Shown here piece after piece: positions 11,501-19,359 of a stretch of 64,000 nucleotides of DNA. Within the stretch, counting starts at the first letter, position 1. Each line of letters opens with the position of its first letter. A model generated the notes under the pieces. The model searched no databases and had not been told where the DNA came from. It was given only the letters and a program-made list of their open reading frames with translations. The DNA is from Prorocentrum cordatum (taxonomy: Eukaryota; Sar; Dinophyceae; Prorocentrales; Prorocentraceae). The position numbers and the translations under genes are program-made. The stretch is taken from assembly GCA_963575745.1 (NCBI GenBank), contig CAUYUJ010004592.1, positions 196,501 to 260,500 on the forward strand, in the 5' to 3' direction.

Positions 11501-14500
11501 TGGGTCTCCGCTGGTGGAGCCGGATGTTCCTGGGCAGGATGGGGCACCCGAGCCCCGCTCGGAGATGGATGGGCGGTTCGGGGCCGCTGTCCCCCGATAT
11601 AGAGAAAACAACATCCCCCCCCCGTAACAATCCCCCCGACACGCGAAGCCGTTTAGTGAACGCACCCAAAGCAGGAATCGAACAGGGCAGGGCTGTTCAG
11701 TACACGCCCAGAGCCGTCCAGTAAACGCCAATTATCGGGTCCATGTGGTTTTTCCTTCCCTGACCCGAGGTCCTGGCGCTGCATTTTTTTCACAACGGGC
11801 GTTTTGGCCCCGTGTCGGACCCCAGGACCCTCACAGATCGATCGGGTTCGAACAGATGGCGCGCAAAAATGGTGTGCGGGGCTCCGGGCGTATTTTTTTG
11901 TTTTACGATATTGATGTTTTTCCCAACCATCCTATGGTGTCGGGTCCTCGTTTTGAAGAGACAGGGCCCCGCGGCTCACTCATCCTCCTCTCCTCCCTCC
12001 TCCTCCTCTCCTTCCTCCTTCCCCCTCCTCTCTCCTCTCGTCACCCTCAATTTGGCGCACCCCTCACACGGTTCGTGGCCCCATAGGGAGCTCCACCTCA
12101 GGTCCCAGTGGCGCAGTTCGCATGGGGGCGCCGCCCCATTTTGGCACACCCCTCACACGTTTCGTGGCCCCATACGGAGCTCCACTTAAGGTCCCAGTGG
12201 TGCAGTTCGCATGGCGGCGCCGCCCCATTTTGGCACACCCCTCACACGTTTCGTGGCCCCATACGGAGCTCCACTTAAGGTCCCAGAGGTGCAGTTCGCA
12301 TGGCGGCGCCGCCCCATTTTGGCGCACCCCTCACACGTTTCGTGGCTCCATAGGGAGCTCCATTTAAGGTCCCAGTGGTGCAGTTCGCATGGCGGCGCCG
12401 CCCCATTTTGGCGCACCCCTCACACGTTTCGTGGCCCCATAGGGAGCTACATCTAAGGTCCCAGTGGTGCAGTTCGCATGGAAGGCCAGACCATTCTGGC
12501 ACTCCTCTCACACGGTCCGTGGCCCCATAGGGAGCTCCACCTAAGGGCCCCATGGCGCAGTTTGCATGGCGGCGCCGCCCCCTTTCGTCACACCCCTCGC
12601 ATGTTTCGTGGGCACAGATAGGGAGCTCCACCTAAGGTCCCAGTGGCAAGCTGCGCATGGCTGCGCCGCCTCAGTTTGGCACTCCTCTCACACGCTTCGT
12701 GGCCCCATACGGAGCTCCACCTAAGGTCCCAGTGGCGCAGTTCGCATGGCGGCGCCGCCCCATTTCGGAACCCCCCTCACACGTTTTGTGGCCCCATAGG
12801 GAGCTCCACCGAAGGCGCCAGTACCACCGCCCGCATGCGTCACCCACACCCATGTCGTCACACCCTTCCCACGTTTCGTGGCCCTAGAAAGAGCTCCAAC
12901 GAAGGCCCCGGTGCCACCGCCCGAATGCGTCACCCATGCACATTCCAGCACACCCCTCACGTGTTTCGTGGCCCCATAGGGAGCTCCACCGACGGCGCCA
13001 GTGGCTGCGTTCACATGCGCCCATCGCACCCATTTCGGCACACCCATCACCTTTCGCTGCCCCATAGGGAGCTCCACCGACGGCCCCAGTGGCTGCATTC
13101 GCATGCGCCCACCGCACCTATTTCGGCACACCTCTCACGCGTTTCGTGGCCCCATAAGGAACTCTACCGACGGCCCCAATGGCTGCTTTCGTATGCTCCC
13201 ACCGGACAACTTTTGGCACACCCCTCACACATTTCGTGGCCCTAAAAGGGAGCTCCTCCGAATGCGGAGCACACAACGACAGTACTCACAACTGCATATG
13301 GTTGGGTCCTTCGCCAGGCTAATTTTGCAACGTCGGGTCTCAGGGTCCTTCCCGAACTAATACTTCCCTTTCGTCGCCCCCGCTGGTTGCCTCGGTCATG
13401 TTCAGCTCCACGACGAATTCCGCCGCGAACTTCGAAAAGTGGGCCTGCTGACGCTGCTCTGGAGACAGGGTGGTCCCAACCTTCGGGCAGAGAAAGCCTT
13501 GTGCATGAACGTCTCCCCTGCGCATGTCATCCTCCCCTCTTCATGCTCCTGCTCTTCCTCCCGCCCGCCCTTCCCCCTCCTTGAACCTACTCTCTTTCTT
13601 GAGCCGTCATATATAATGTCATCACATTACTTCTATTGAATTCGTGAGACCCCTTCGCTTCACTCCTCCAACGTCATCCCTTCCATCCCAAGACTTACTC
13701 GGATTTAGACTCTCACGTAATCAGACTAACCCATACTCAAACTAAATCATGTTCCTACTTAGACATTATCAGATTCACTCATACTCCGACCCAGTCATAA
13801 GCTGATCAACGCTCAAACTAACTCAAGTTCAGACTCACCCAAACTCAGACTCGCTTATGCCCAGACCTTTTCAGACGCAGTCACACTCATATCCACTCAA
13901 CCTCATACACGCCCACCCATGCTCAAGTCTACTCATCGGATGTTGGTGGGTGCGATCGACATGCAACGAAGGCCCCACTGAGAAATCGGTTTCGGTTTCG
14001 TGTTCGTGCCGCGCGCGCGGGCGAAGCGAAGCTGCGTGAACGGGCGAGAGGAGTGCTCCCGCCGCTGCTACGGCGAAAAACTCTCCTCCCGTCCAGTTGG
14101 CGCATCAAGCCCGTGGTTGTCCCACGAACATCTCGTGGCTGGTTGTCTCGTGGTTGCCCCGCGGTTGTGCTGCGGTTGTCCAACGGTGGTCCTGCGGTTG
14201 TCCCGATGGGCGTCCCGACGGGCGTCCCGACGGTTGCTCCGATGGTTGTCCCGAAAACTGCCCCGATGGATTTCGGCGAAAATGCTGCGCTCGGCACAGG
14301 CTCACGAATCAACGGCCGACAACAACATATAATCAGATGTTCCGCGATTGGGGGCACTTCCCTCGGGTCTTGGCGCTGCAGCTGTCTGACGCCGGGCGTC
14401 TTCGCCCGGCGTCGGGCCTCCGAACAGTCATAGGTCGATCCCGCTCGAAAGCTGCAGCAGAAGAACTTAGGGGGAAAACAAACCTCCCTCGCTTTTGACC

Positions 14501-14628
14501 ACCCTCGCTTCCAAGAGATACCAAACGATGCCAAATTGCAGCCTGTACTGATCAGGCCGCTTGACGAGGAGGCGCGTGGTATGGCTTGGTTTTGCCTGGA
14601 AGCGAAAGCGGGGTAGGTAATTCATGCT
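1812..14628 (-). CDS. Tandem PDZ-like repeat protein gene (8 exons seen, both ends missing)
   Basis: Exons in transcript order: 14628-14558, 13517-13391, 6815-6732, 6301-6195, 6032-5946, 3243-3147, 2541-2389, 1921-1812. Joined, they read about 278 residues without a stop, and phases agree at all seven junctions. The product holds the end of one PDZ-like domain, one complete domain and most of a third. Each repeat begins with a linker (Q-R-x-x-A-H then AAEFV), followed by MGIIL or MGWQL, an I-x-x-I-(4)-(V/I)-E-x-W-N segment, a GDEI-x-x-(V/L)-(N/D) core and a final L-x-L-x-V-(Q/K)-R strand. GD-x-I-x-x-VN is the classic PDZ core; PDZ domains bind protein C-termini and scaffold complexes. Donors are GT (four) or GC (four), acceptors mostly AG|G, as known for dinoflagellates. 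The largest intron (13390-6816) holds satellite and transposon-like repeats. Gene identity, ligand and start are unknown. Exon edges are inferred. Confidence 0.75.
2389..2541 (-). CDS. PDZ-repeat gene, domain 3 first half
   Basis: 153 nt, 51 codons, phase 0/0. A clean pyrimidine tract (cctccttctccag|CTT) marks the acceptor. The exon encodes KIMGWQLSRQHG, VIIKTIDRLGPVERWN and ends at EYH|GTGACG. It contains both halves that in domain 2 are split by the 6731-6302 intron, so one intron position differs between repeats. Confidence 0.75.
3147..3243 (-). CDS. PDZ-repeat gene, linker exon before domain 3
   Basis: 97 nt. Encodes AGQREDAHNKDYAAEFVANI then NLPDK, homologous to the linker exon at 13517-13391. 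Donor GACAAG|GTCGTC. The acceptor CCGAG|G was chosen because it keeps phase with the previous exon; an upstream AG would break it. The left edge is the least certain of the eight. Confidence 0.65.
3283..3443. repeat. Foldback element C (arms about 70 bp)
   Basis: The left arm (TCTGGGAAGC...GAGGCGCAG...GCC) is an imperfect inverse of the right arm (TGCGCCTCGGGCTTCTGGG...), centred near 3358 on GAGCCGCTAGAGGCC. Only one copy was seen in the window. It lies just upstream of the 3243-3147 exon. Confidence 0.5.
3715..3845. repeat. CGGCGATGCAT-type short tandem repeat
   Basis: Four to five degenerate 12-bp units (GCATCGGCGATG variants) at 3723-3790, followed by a 45-bp stretch containing TTCGGGCTGGTGGGGCC that recurs at 4258-4282 beside the next foldback element. 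Confidence 0.55.
3846..4080. repeat. CGTCGT trinucleotide-rich tract
   Basis: GTC/GTCGTC-rich low-complexity sequence to about 3950, then GC-rich filler. The open frames it creates are Arg-, Thr- or Val-runs and are not genes. Confidence 0.6.
4081..4233. mobile_element. Foldback element B (153 bp, 66-bp inverted arms)
   Basis: AAGAGAACT...GCACAT...CACCGAT at the left is mirrored by ATCGGTGCATGTGCACAGTTCTCTT at the right. Arms 4081-4146 and 4167-4233 agree at about 85 percent by eye, with a loop near 20 bp. Similar flanks (cacctctt and tacctctt) may be a target duplication. It has no coding capacity, so it would be non-autonomous. One copy seen. Confidence 0.7.
4490..4720 (+). repeat. Dispersed repeat D1, copy 1
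   Basis: Shares with 52560-52780 and 54470-54640 a block containing CGCTGTCGGGCAG, AACATC/AACGTCCGCGGCGACGCCGAC and CAAGAACTGCTG...TCTTTCCGTA. This copy is the most diverged. No coding signal. Confidence 0.6.
4858..4989. repeat. AAT/AAG-rich simple repeat
   Basis: Degenerate AATAAT and AAGAAG runs directly abutting foldback element A. Confidence 0.7.
4990..5193. mobile_element. Foldback element A, copy 1
   Basis: A palindromic element of about 200 bp. From each end inward: AAGAAGAAA, A/T-rich spacer, CATAAACTTTC, then CGCGGATTTCTTGG and GGCGGCGCC, reversed on the other side (CCAGGAACTCCGCGCGGAGCGCC, GAAAGTTTCTGTGTATG, TTCTTCTTCGAT). Further copies lie at 34355-34537, 43449-43650, 48984-49148 and 51567-51731. 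No ORF; presumably mobilised in trans. Confidence 0.75.
5395..5655. repeat. GAT/GAG trinucleotide microsatellite
   Basis: GGA/GAG repeats, then about 45 uninterrupted GAT units (5456-5600), then GAG again. Intronic if the PDZ-repeat gene model is right. The poly-Ile, poly-Ser and poly-Met frames across it are artefacts. Confidence 0.9.
5946..6032 (-). CDS. PDZ-repeat gene, domain 2 last exon
   Basis: 87 nt. A strong acceptor (gattttactttcag|GTTC) precedes FISRIVGQFQAGRKL and the closing strand DMLRLYVQR. Donor CAGAG|GCCGAG is a GC type in phase 2, and the next exon (3243-3147) starts with the single base needed. Confidence 0.7.
6195..6301 (-). CDS. PDZ-repeat gene, domain 2 core exon
   Basis: 107 nt. 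Encodes VGLIESWNRAHPDMAVHV then GDEIVRVNDIQW, the diagnostic PDZ-like core. Acceptor cctgccag|GTGGGC; donor GAGAC|GTTCCC leaves phase 2, which the next exon completes to Thr-Phe. Compare GPVERWN and GDEIMQLDNVRF in the third domain. Confidence 0.75.
6320..6660. repeat. GAATCG/GATCG degenerate repeat
   Basis: Dozens of GAATCG, GATCGG and ATCGAC words with no fixed period, in the intron between exons 6815-6732 and 6301-6195. A similar tract lies at 34670-34890. Confidence 0.6.
6732..6815 (-). CDS. PDZ-repeat gene, domain 2 first exon
   Basis: 84 nt, exactly 28 codons, phase 0 at both ends. Contains TRMGIILNRDADF and ends TIWRIHK, which lines up residue for residue with IIKTIDR in the exon at 2541-2389. 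That alignment only works if the donor is AAG|GCAGGC, so a GC donor is indicated here. Confidence 0.7.
6816..8000. other. Long intron sequence, purine tract at 7545-7740
   Basis: Part of the 6.6-kb intron. Contains a G/A-rich strand-asymmetric tract at 7545-7740 and a short CCAAGAGGCCC-type block near 7740-7870. No domain recognised. Confidence 0.5.
8010..8185 (+). repeat. Dispersed repeat D2 (GCAGGATCCTGCA), copy 1
   Basis: Contains CCGGGTCAGTC, TGGGTCAATGC, CCTGGCCCTGCAGGATCCTG and TTGCATTTTGACCCCCGTCT. The same series of words in the same order recurs at 54665-54910 and, shortened, at 43800-43925. The palindrome GCAGGATCCTGC is repeated within copies. Confidence 0.7.
8186..9290. other. 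Intron sequence without recognised features
   Basis: GC-rich, with a G run at 8764-8779. No domain or clear repeat recognised. Confidence 0.4.
9300..10610 (+). mobile_element. Composite dispersed repeat D3, copy 1
   Basis: Four to five tandem units of about 110-145 bp (9930-10430), each with GACGGCGGGGGTGCC then a TGC(T)TGCTGCGCGCA block and an ATACAA-type A-rich stretch. A conserved tail follows (10490-10610: GTGTTGGGAGGGCGGGT...GTGAGCGAGAC...GCTTGCGGG). The same units and tail recur at 31375-32110, and a decayed tail lies at 9540-9620. In both main copies a CCAAGAGGCCC block follows, which suggests a composite non-autonomous element. No ORF. Confidence 0.65.
9638..9785. repeat. Possible foldback element D
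   Basis: TCTCAGAAGGCGGCGGGACTT near the left is imperfectly inverted as GGGACTTCCGAGCCTTCTGAGA near the right. Arms are only moderately similar and one copy was seen. Confidence 0.35.
10720..11035. repeat. CCAAGAGGCCC-family repeat block
   Basis: Degenerate 11-12 bp units (CCCCAAGAGGCC, CAAGACGGCCC). The same family occurs at 30590-30700, 31020-31150, 32118-32760, 39170-39335, 41335-41715, 46230-47520, 49780-50230, 58120-58640 (reverse), 58900-59600 and 62735-63010. It is the most abundant repeat in the window and makes long Pro/Arg/Gly frames that are not genes. Confidence 0.8.
11346..11669 (-). pseudogene. Possible LINE 3' fragment (zinc-knuckle-like)
   Basis: The minus frame contains VFGCPDDNLLYKRCP, which resembles the C-terminal zinc knuckle of element A (CLFGAPDGRDDILHYQRCP at about 24405-24350). 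Spacing of the Cys pair and the HY/LY-x-x-CP end agree, but the fragment stands alone. Part of the flank (ctcgggaaggttgctcatc) also recurs near 9315. Confidence 0.35.
12045..13262 (+). repeat. 89-bp satellite, array 1 (about 13 units)
   Basis: Units such as TTTGGCACACCCCTCACACG, TTTCGTGGCCCCATAGGGAG, CTCCACCTAAGGTCCCAGTG, GCAGTTCGCATGGCGGCGCC repeat at exactly 89 bp (starts 12122, 12211, 12300, 12389). Later units diverge. The reverse complement forms arrays 2 and 3 at 15440-16959 and 23211-23516. All three minus-strand frames are open because 89 is not a multiple of three and the unit lacks stops. Confidence 0.9.
13391..13517 (-). CDS. PDZ-repeat gene, linker exon before domain 2
   Basis: 127 nt, entering in phase 2 and leaving in phase 0. 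It encodes SPEQRQQAHFSKFAAEFVVE followed by LNMTE. This matches the exon at 3243-3147 (QREDAH, then AAEFV), so the linker plus first strand is a repeated module. Acceptor is catgcgcag|G; donor is GAG|GCAACC. Confidence 0.65.
13690..13940 (+). repeat. ACTCA/CAGACT degenerate minisatellite
   Basis: About 40 words of the type CTCAnACT, CAGACTCA and CTCATACT in an AT-richer stretch between exons 14558 and 13517. Single location. Confidence 0.6.
13960..14290 (+). repeat. Dispersed repeat D4, copy 1 (GGTTGTCCCG 12-mer)
   Basis: A lead of TCGGTTTCGTGTTCGTGCCGCGC is followed by about 12 units of CGGTTGTCCCGA type (14110-14275). The same lead and 12-mer block recur at 63525-63845, so the whole unit of about 320 bp is dispersed. 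Confidence 0.65.
14558..14628 (-). CDS. PDZ-repeat gene, exon 1 of those seen
   Basis: Encodes the C-terminal strand of the first PDZ-like domain, ending TTRLLVKR, equivalent to MLRLYVQR in the exon at 6032-5946. Acceptor is ...cagttctcag|AGC; donor is CG|GCCTGA, a GC type in the same phase (2) as the equivalent exon. Upstream exons carrying the rest of this domain were not found before the LINE insertions. Confidence 0.55.
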
Positions 14629-14639
14629 CTGAGAACTGG

Positions 14640-15430
14640 TCCGGGACTCCAGCTGCGATGTCTTGTGACTTGAACTCCTCTGCTACGTCGGACCTCAAGG
14701 CTGCCCCAGGGCGGCTGCGAAGCCTGCACCGTCGCGGAACAGGTTCTGTGATGCAGCTACCGCCGTCATCCTTAGGTATGGCGTTGTGTCACACCTCCGT
14801 GTTTTTTCGTGTGGCGTTTGCTCACACCTCTGTGCTTCGAGCGTTTCTAATGGCGTTTGTTCACACCTTCCTGCCAACGCGTCCACCTGGACGCAAGGTT
14901 TCTGTCTGTCTGTCCTTCTTCGCCCGCTACACAAGGCTGGGCCTGGAATCCGCCGGCCCTGTCCATCTGAAGCTCTTCCCCCCTGTTCCCTGCGGCCAGC
15001 CTGGACCGTCCTCCTCCCCCCGCGCGCGCAGGCCAAGGGGAGACCGCGACAGGGGTGATCGAGCCGGCGGGAAGCCCACTTCCCTTTGATACCTTCCTCG
15101 ATGGGGCGGGGGGGGGGCCCATTCCCTGACCGCGCCTGCACACCGGCCCTGACCGGTATCTCTCGTGCTATGTCCTGCTGTGGCCACTAGGAGGCCCAAG
15201 AGCAACACAAACAGGGAAGTAGCCTGGCGAAGGACCCAACCATGTGCAGCTGCGAGTACCAAATTACAATGTAGCGCCAGGCATGGACCCTCTTCTCGTG
15301 GGCACCGCGCCTCTGCATGGACGAGGCGCAGGGCAGCGCGGGCAGGGGGTGGCTGGCGGAGGAGGAAGGCTCAGTGGGGCGAGCCACCACATCAGCATCA
15401 GCGCGTTCTTGGGACCTGCTATTGGACACG
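14640..15430. other. No gene recognised
   Basis: Two GTGTTTTTTCG / TTGTTCACACC-like partial duplications near 14790-14870. Otherwise nothing identifiable. Confidence 0.4.
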
Positions 15431-15439
15431 CAGGAAGTG

Positions 15440-16537
15440 CCAAAATGGTCTGGGAGCGGCATGCGGGCGCAGCCAATGAGATCTTCGGTGGAGATCGCTA
15501 TGGGGCCTCAAAGCGTGTGACGGGTGTGCCGAAGTGGGTGGTGGGGACGCATGCGGGCGCAACCACTGGGGCCTTCAGCGGAGCTCCCCATGGGGCCACG
15601 AAGCGTGTGAGGGGTGTGCCGAAATGGGTGGGGGGGAGGCATGCGGGCGCAACCACTGAGGTTTTCAACGGAGCTCCCTATGGGGCCACGAAGCGTATAA
15701 GGGGTGTGCCAAAATGGGTCGTGGGGAAAGAACCGGGAACAGCCACTTGCGCTCTCGGTGGAGCTAGCTCCCAATGAGGCCAAAAAGCGTCTGAGGGGTG
15801 TACCGAAATCAATGGCAGAGGGGGGGGGGCATGCGGGAACAGCCACTGGGACCTTCGGTTGAACTCCCTATGGGGCCACGAAGCGTGTGAGGGGTGTGCC
15901 GAAATGGGTGGCGGGAGGACATGAGGGCGCAACCACTGGGGCCTCCGGTGGAGCTCCCGATGGGGCCATGGAGCGCGTGAGGGGTGTGCCGAAGTGGGTG
16001 GTGGGGGGGACATGCGGGCGCAGCCACTGCGGCCTTCGGTGGAGCCTCCGATTGGGCCACGAAGCGTGTGATGGGTGCGCCGGAATGGCCGGTGGGGAAG
16101 CATGCGGGCGCAGCCACTACGGCCTGCGGTGGAACCCCCTATAAGGCCACGAAGCTTGCGAGGGGTGTGCCGAAATCGATGGTGGCGGGGGCATGCGGGC
16201 GCAACCACTGGGGCCTTCGGTGGAGCTCTTTATGGGGCCACGAAGCGCGTGAGGGGTGCCAAAATCAATCACGGGGGAGGGGAGGCATGCGGGCGCAGCC
16301 ACAGGGCCTCCCTATGGGGCCACGAAACGTGTGAGGGGTGTGCCGAAGTTGGCGTGGGGGAGGCATGCTGGCTCAGCCACTGGGGCCTGTGGTTGGGCTT
16401 TCTATGAGGCCAACCGAGGCCTTCGGTAGAGTTCCCTATGGCCCTATGGGGCCACGACGCGTGTGAGGGGTGAACCGAAGTGGGCGTGTGTGTGTGTGTG
16501 TGTGTCTGTGTGTGTGTGTGTTGTGTGTGTGTGTGCG

Positions 16538-16619
<82 letters not shown>

Positions 16620-16959
16620 GCGTGTGCGTGTGCGTGTGCGTGTGCGTGTGCGTGTGCGCGTGCGCGTGCGTGCGCGCGTGTGCGCGTGTGTGTGTGCGCG
16701 CGTGTGTGCGTGTGCGCGTGTGGGGGGGGGGGGCATGAGGGCGCAGCCGCTGGGGCCTTCGGTGGAGCTCCTAAGGAGCCACGAAACGTGCGAGGGGTGT
16801 GCTGAAATCAATGGTGGGCGAGGCACGCGGGCGCAGCCACTGGGGCCTTCGGCGGAGCCCCCTATGGGGCCACGAAGCGCGCGACGGGTGCGCCGAAATG
16901 GGTGGTGGGGGGGCATGCGGGCGCAGCCGCTGGGGCCTTCGGCAGAGCCCCCTATGGGG
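15440..16959 (-). repeat. 89-bp satellite, array 2
   Basis: The same satellite as 12045-13262, in the opposite orientation (GTGTGAGGGGTGTGCCGAAA, TGGGGCCACGAAGC). About 14 units, interrupted by a TG/CG microsatellite at 16483-16733. The array stops abruptly inside a unit at CTATGGGG (16952-16959), where LINE element B begins, and resumes at 23211. Confidence 0.9.
16483..16733. repeat. TG/CG microsatellite
   Basis: Alternating purine-pyrimidine (TGTGTG, CGTGCGTG, GCGCGT) for about 250 bp within the satellite array. The sequence type favours Z-DNA. Confidence 0.9.
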
Positions 16960-17282
16960 GCACTTTTTCACTCATGGGCAGGAGGTGCGCCGCTCCGGAG
17001 CCGGCGAACACAATGGCATTCAGCCTCTGTTGCTGGAGGCCCTGGCCTTCTGGTGTTTCTGGAATGCCTGAACGAGCTCGATGTCGCGAAACGGCTTCCC
17101 GTCAACGGGATGCAGACCATCGAACAGCCTCTTGCGGGCCATGTAGCTTGCACCACTCTTTGGAGGCCCTTTGCATTCCTCCAGAAGACAAAAAAATGCA
17201 TGATTGCCGCGCCTCGCACAGAAAATCAAAACGCCATCATCACAAGGGCCAACGGAGCGGGCACGCGAGGGGTGCGCCTGTC

Positions 17283-17990
17283 TTAGGCGCTCACGGAACT
17301 CGCCCGAAAAAGGGGCGCACGGCTCAGTGCGTCGCCTCGAGACAGCGTCGTCGGAATGCTAAATGCGAAACACGCTGCGCAGCGCCGCGCAACGTGCTCA
17401 GCTCTCTGCCAGTCGTGCACTAGCTGAAGCTGTATGTTATACTGATCGGACTTACACCATCGTTCAGACCTGGGGTGCCTGGGCCAAGCCCCAAGCGCCC
17501 CCAGGATGAACTTCAGAATGCTAGCGGCGTCCTCTTTCATTTCCACCAACGACGACCGCGACAACGGGTCAAGCGACGGGTGCACATCGAGGGCCGACTT
17601 AGCAAACTGATCACACTTCTCGTTGATATGCTATGGCAACATATCTTCAGGCCGAACTTTGTCTTCGTCCTGATGCGCTTTAACCTTCGCGGCGGCGCTG
17701 AGCAAATGTCTACTATCACTTCCGAGCGCCGTGCGACATGTGCCTGCGTACATGCTCCTATGCGATAGCCTGGCAGATAAAGGCTTGTGATCTCCGTCAA
17801 GCACAGCCTTGCAGTCGACATGGGCGGTGGATTCTTGCGTCAGCATCTGTTGCAAACTTAAGAATCCTAAGCGCTCGGCCGCCTATGGGGTCTGCGACGA
17901 GGGGGAAACAACTGGGCCCAACATTGCAACCTCGAGCTCCTCCTCCTCCGAAAACTCGCAGACCGCCCAAGTAACCCTCTCTAGACATTC
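17283..17990 (-). pseudogene. Element B RNase H domain (broken into frames)
   Basis: Degrades the RNA strand of the RNA-DNA hybrid made by the reverse transcriptase. Visible motifs in order: SDGTCARSG (first catalytic Asp, near 18020), VDCKAVLDG (near 17800), KVKAHQDED (17660) and INEKCDQFAKSALDVHP (17622-17570), corresponding to the usual TDGS, D, VKAH and N-x-x-AD motifs. At least two frame changes and a stop before INEKCD separate them. Confidence 0.7.
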
Positions 17991-18506
17991 AAAGCCAGAC
18001 CTCGCACACGTGCCATCTGAGCCCGCGTGGGACCCTAGTTTACAAGTTTGGCACCCTAAGACACCTGCACCTTCTCCTACCACCCTAACGTCCATCGCGA
18101 ACTCATTAGCAGGGGGAGGGAAAGCATCAGGGCCGGAGGTAAGGTTGGAAATAACTCCTAGCAAGAATGTTAAGCTATGTTCGGCTTGCTCAACGCACTT
18201 CGCTAGTGAGGCATCATCGAGCAAGTCGCTTCTGAGGGTCGCGGCCTCCTCGGACTGGCAGTGGAACAGCCTGTGCACAAGCGCGCCTCCTGCCAATCCA
18301 CGCAATGGGCAGCGGTCCTCAATGGCACAACCTGCTGTAGATGCTCGACTGGTCGTCCAGTGGGCCTGACGCAACCCAGCACTCAGGAGGGCCGCCTGAC
18401 CCGCAGAAAACGATTCCTTCCCAGAAACATTCAACATCCTCCTGGCAACGTCTAAACACATCCTGGGCAGTTGTCTAAGACTTTTAGCTGCTTTGATTTC
18501 CCACAT
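17883..18506 (-). pseudogene. Element B zinc knuckle and RNase H start
   Basis: A continuous frame of 207 codons. CPLRGLAGGALVHRLFHC is the C-x-n-H-x-n-C knuckle typical of dinoflagellate LINE ORF2 proteins (the second Cys of the expected CxxC is Arg here). It is followed by a linker and SDGTCARSG, the start of RNase H. Sequence is similar in codon texture to the frames on either side. Confidence 0.7.
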
Positions 18507-19359
18507 CCTCGCGCACGCGTCTCGAAGCCAGTGTTCCAGCAGCTTCGAGCGAGAACAACTTGCCTTCGTGCGTTTTCAGCACGAATGGCACTCGACAAGT
18601 CAGCGCGGCAGTGGCAGGTCCTCGAACTTGACTATACTTGAAACCAGAGCGTGGCTCCATCTGCTCCCAGAAAGTTTCCAGCCCTCGAATGCCCAAGGTT
18701 CCCATTGGAGCAGCTTTGCCAATCCCAGCAGACCAAACTTCCTGAGCCCAGCGACCTATCGGCACCAGGGCCCACTTCTCAGCTTTGGACTCATTCAACG
18801 CAAAGGTAACCGCTCTGCGTTGTCCTTTACACTTTGGGCCTGTTGCCGACAACTCGATGCCTCTAAATCGTTTTAGATATGCGTTGGAGGCAAGAGCACC
18901 CGCGGGTAAAACCCCGCAGGTGGCAATCTTACGGGCCCCCTGGCCAGCAACGCGAACAAGTTGTTTCAATCGAACAGCTCGTTGTTTCATCTTGTGAATC
19001 CTCTTGGCCCTCTTGGTGTCCCTGGAAACAGCGACCGATTTCCCACTTCTGAAATCTGACCCGAGGTTGGTGGTGATTGGTTGCTGTTTCCCTGCCCAGG
19101 CTCCTAGGGCCTTCGATATGTGCCTGCCGAGCGCCGCCGAGGATGCGACAAGAAAACGCTCGTCGACAGACAAGGCGGCGTCGAGCTCACCCTTGATCAT
19201 GGCTGCCACATGCTCGGCCGCCTGCGCCAGCCACTTAGAAGTATCCTTGCTCGAGCCGAACGCGGTGAGAGAGAAATCATCGAGGTGGGTCGGAACCGGT
19301 GAAGATGGCTGAGTTGAGAGAGGTAATGAGGAATCCTTGGGTGCAGTAGATGATGACAT
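18484..19359 (-). pseudogene. Element B reverse transcriptase, catalytic and thumb region
   Basis: Begins PVPTHLDDFSLTAFGS: HLDD is the position of the catalytic Y-x-DD motif. Then a thumb-type segment rich in Lys/Arg (RDTKRAKRIHKMKQRA, RLKQLVRVAGQGARKI) and GVLPAGALASN. 291 codons without a stop, but it does not join in frame with its neighbours. Confidence 0.7.

Noticed and set aside
12064-13245. Several 70-200 codon frames with CEGCAKMGRRRHANC-like repeats
   Set aside because: They run through the 89-bp satellite. Each pass shifts frame because 89 is not divisible by three, and all three minus frames lack stops. No gene signal.
16463-16916. Cys/Val and His/Thr rich frames
   Set aside because: Translation of the TG/CG microsatellite.
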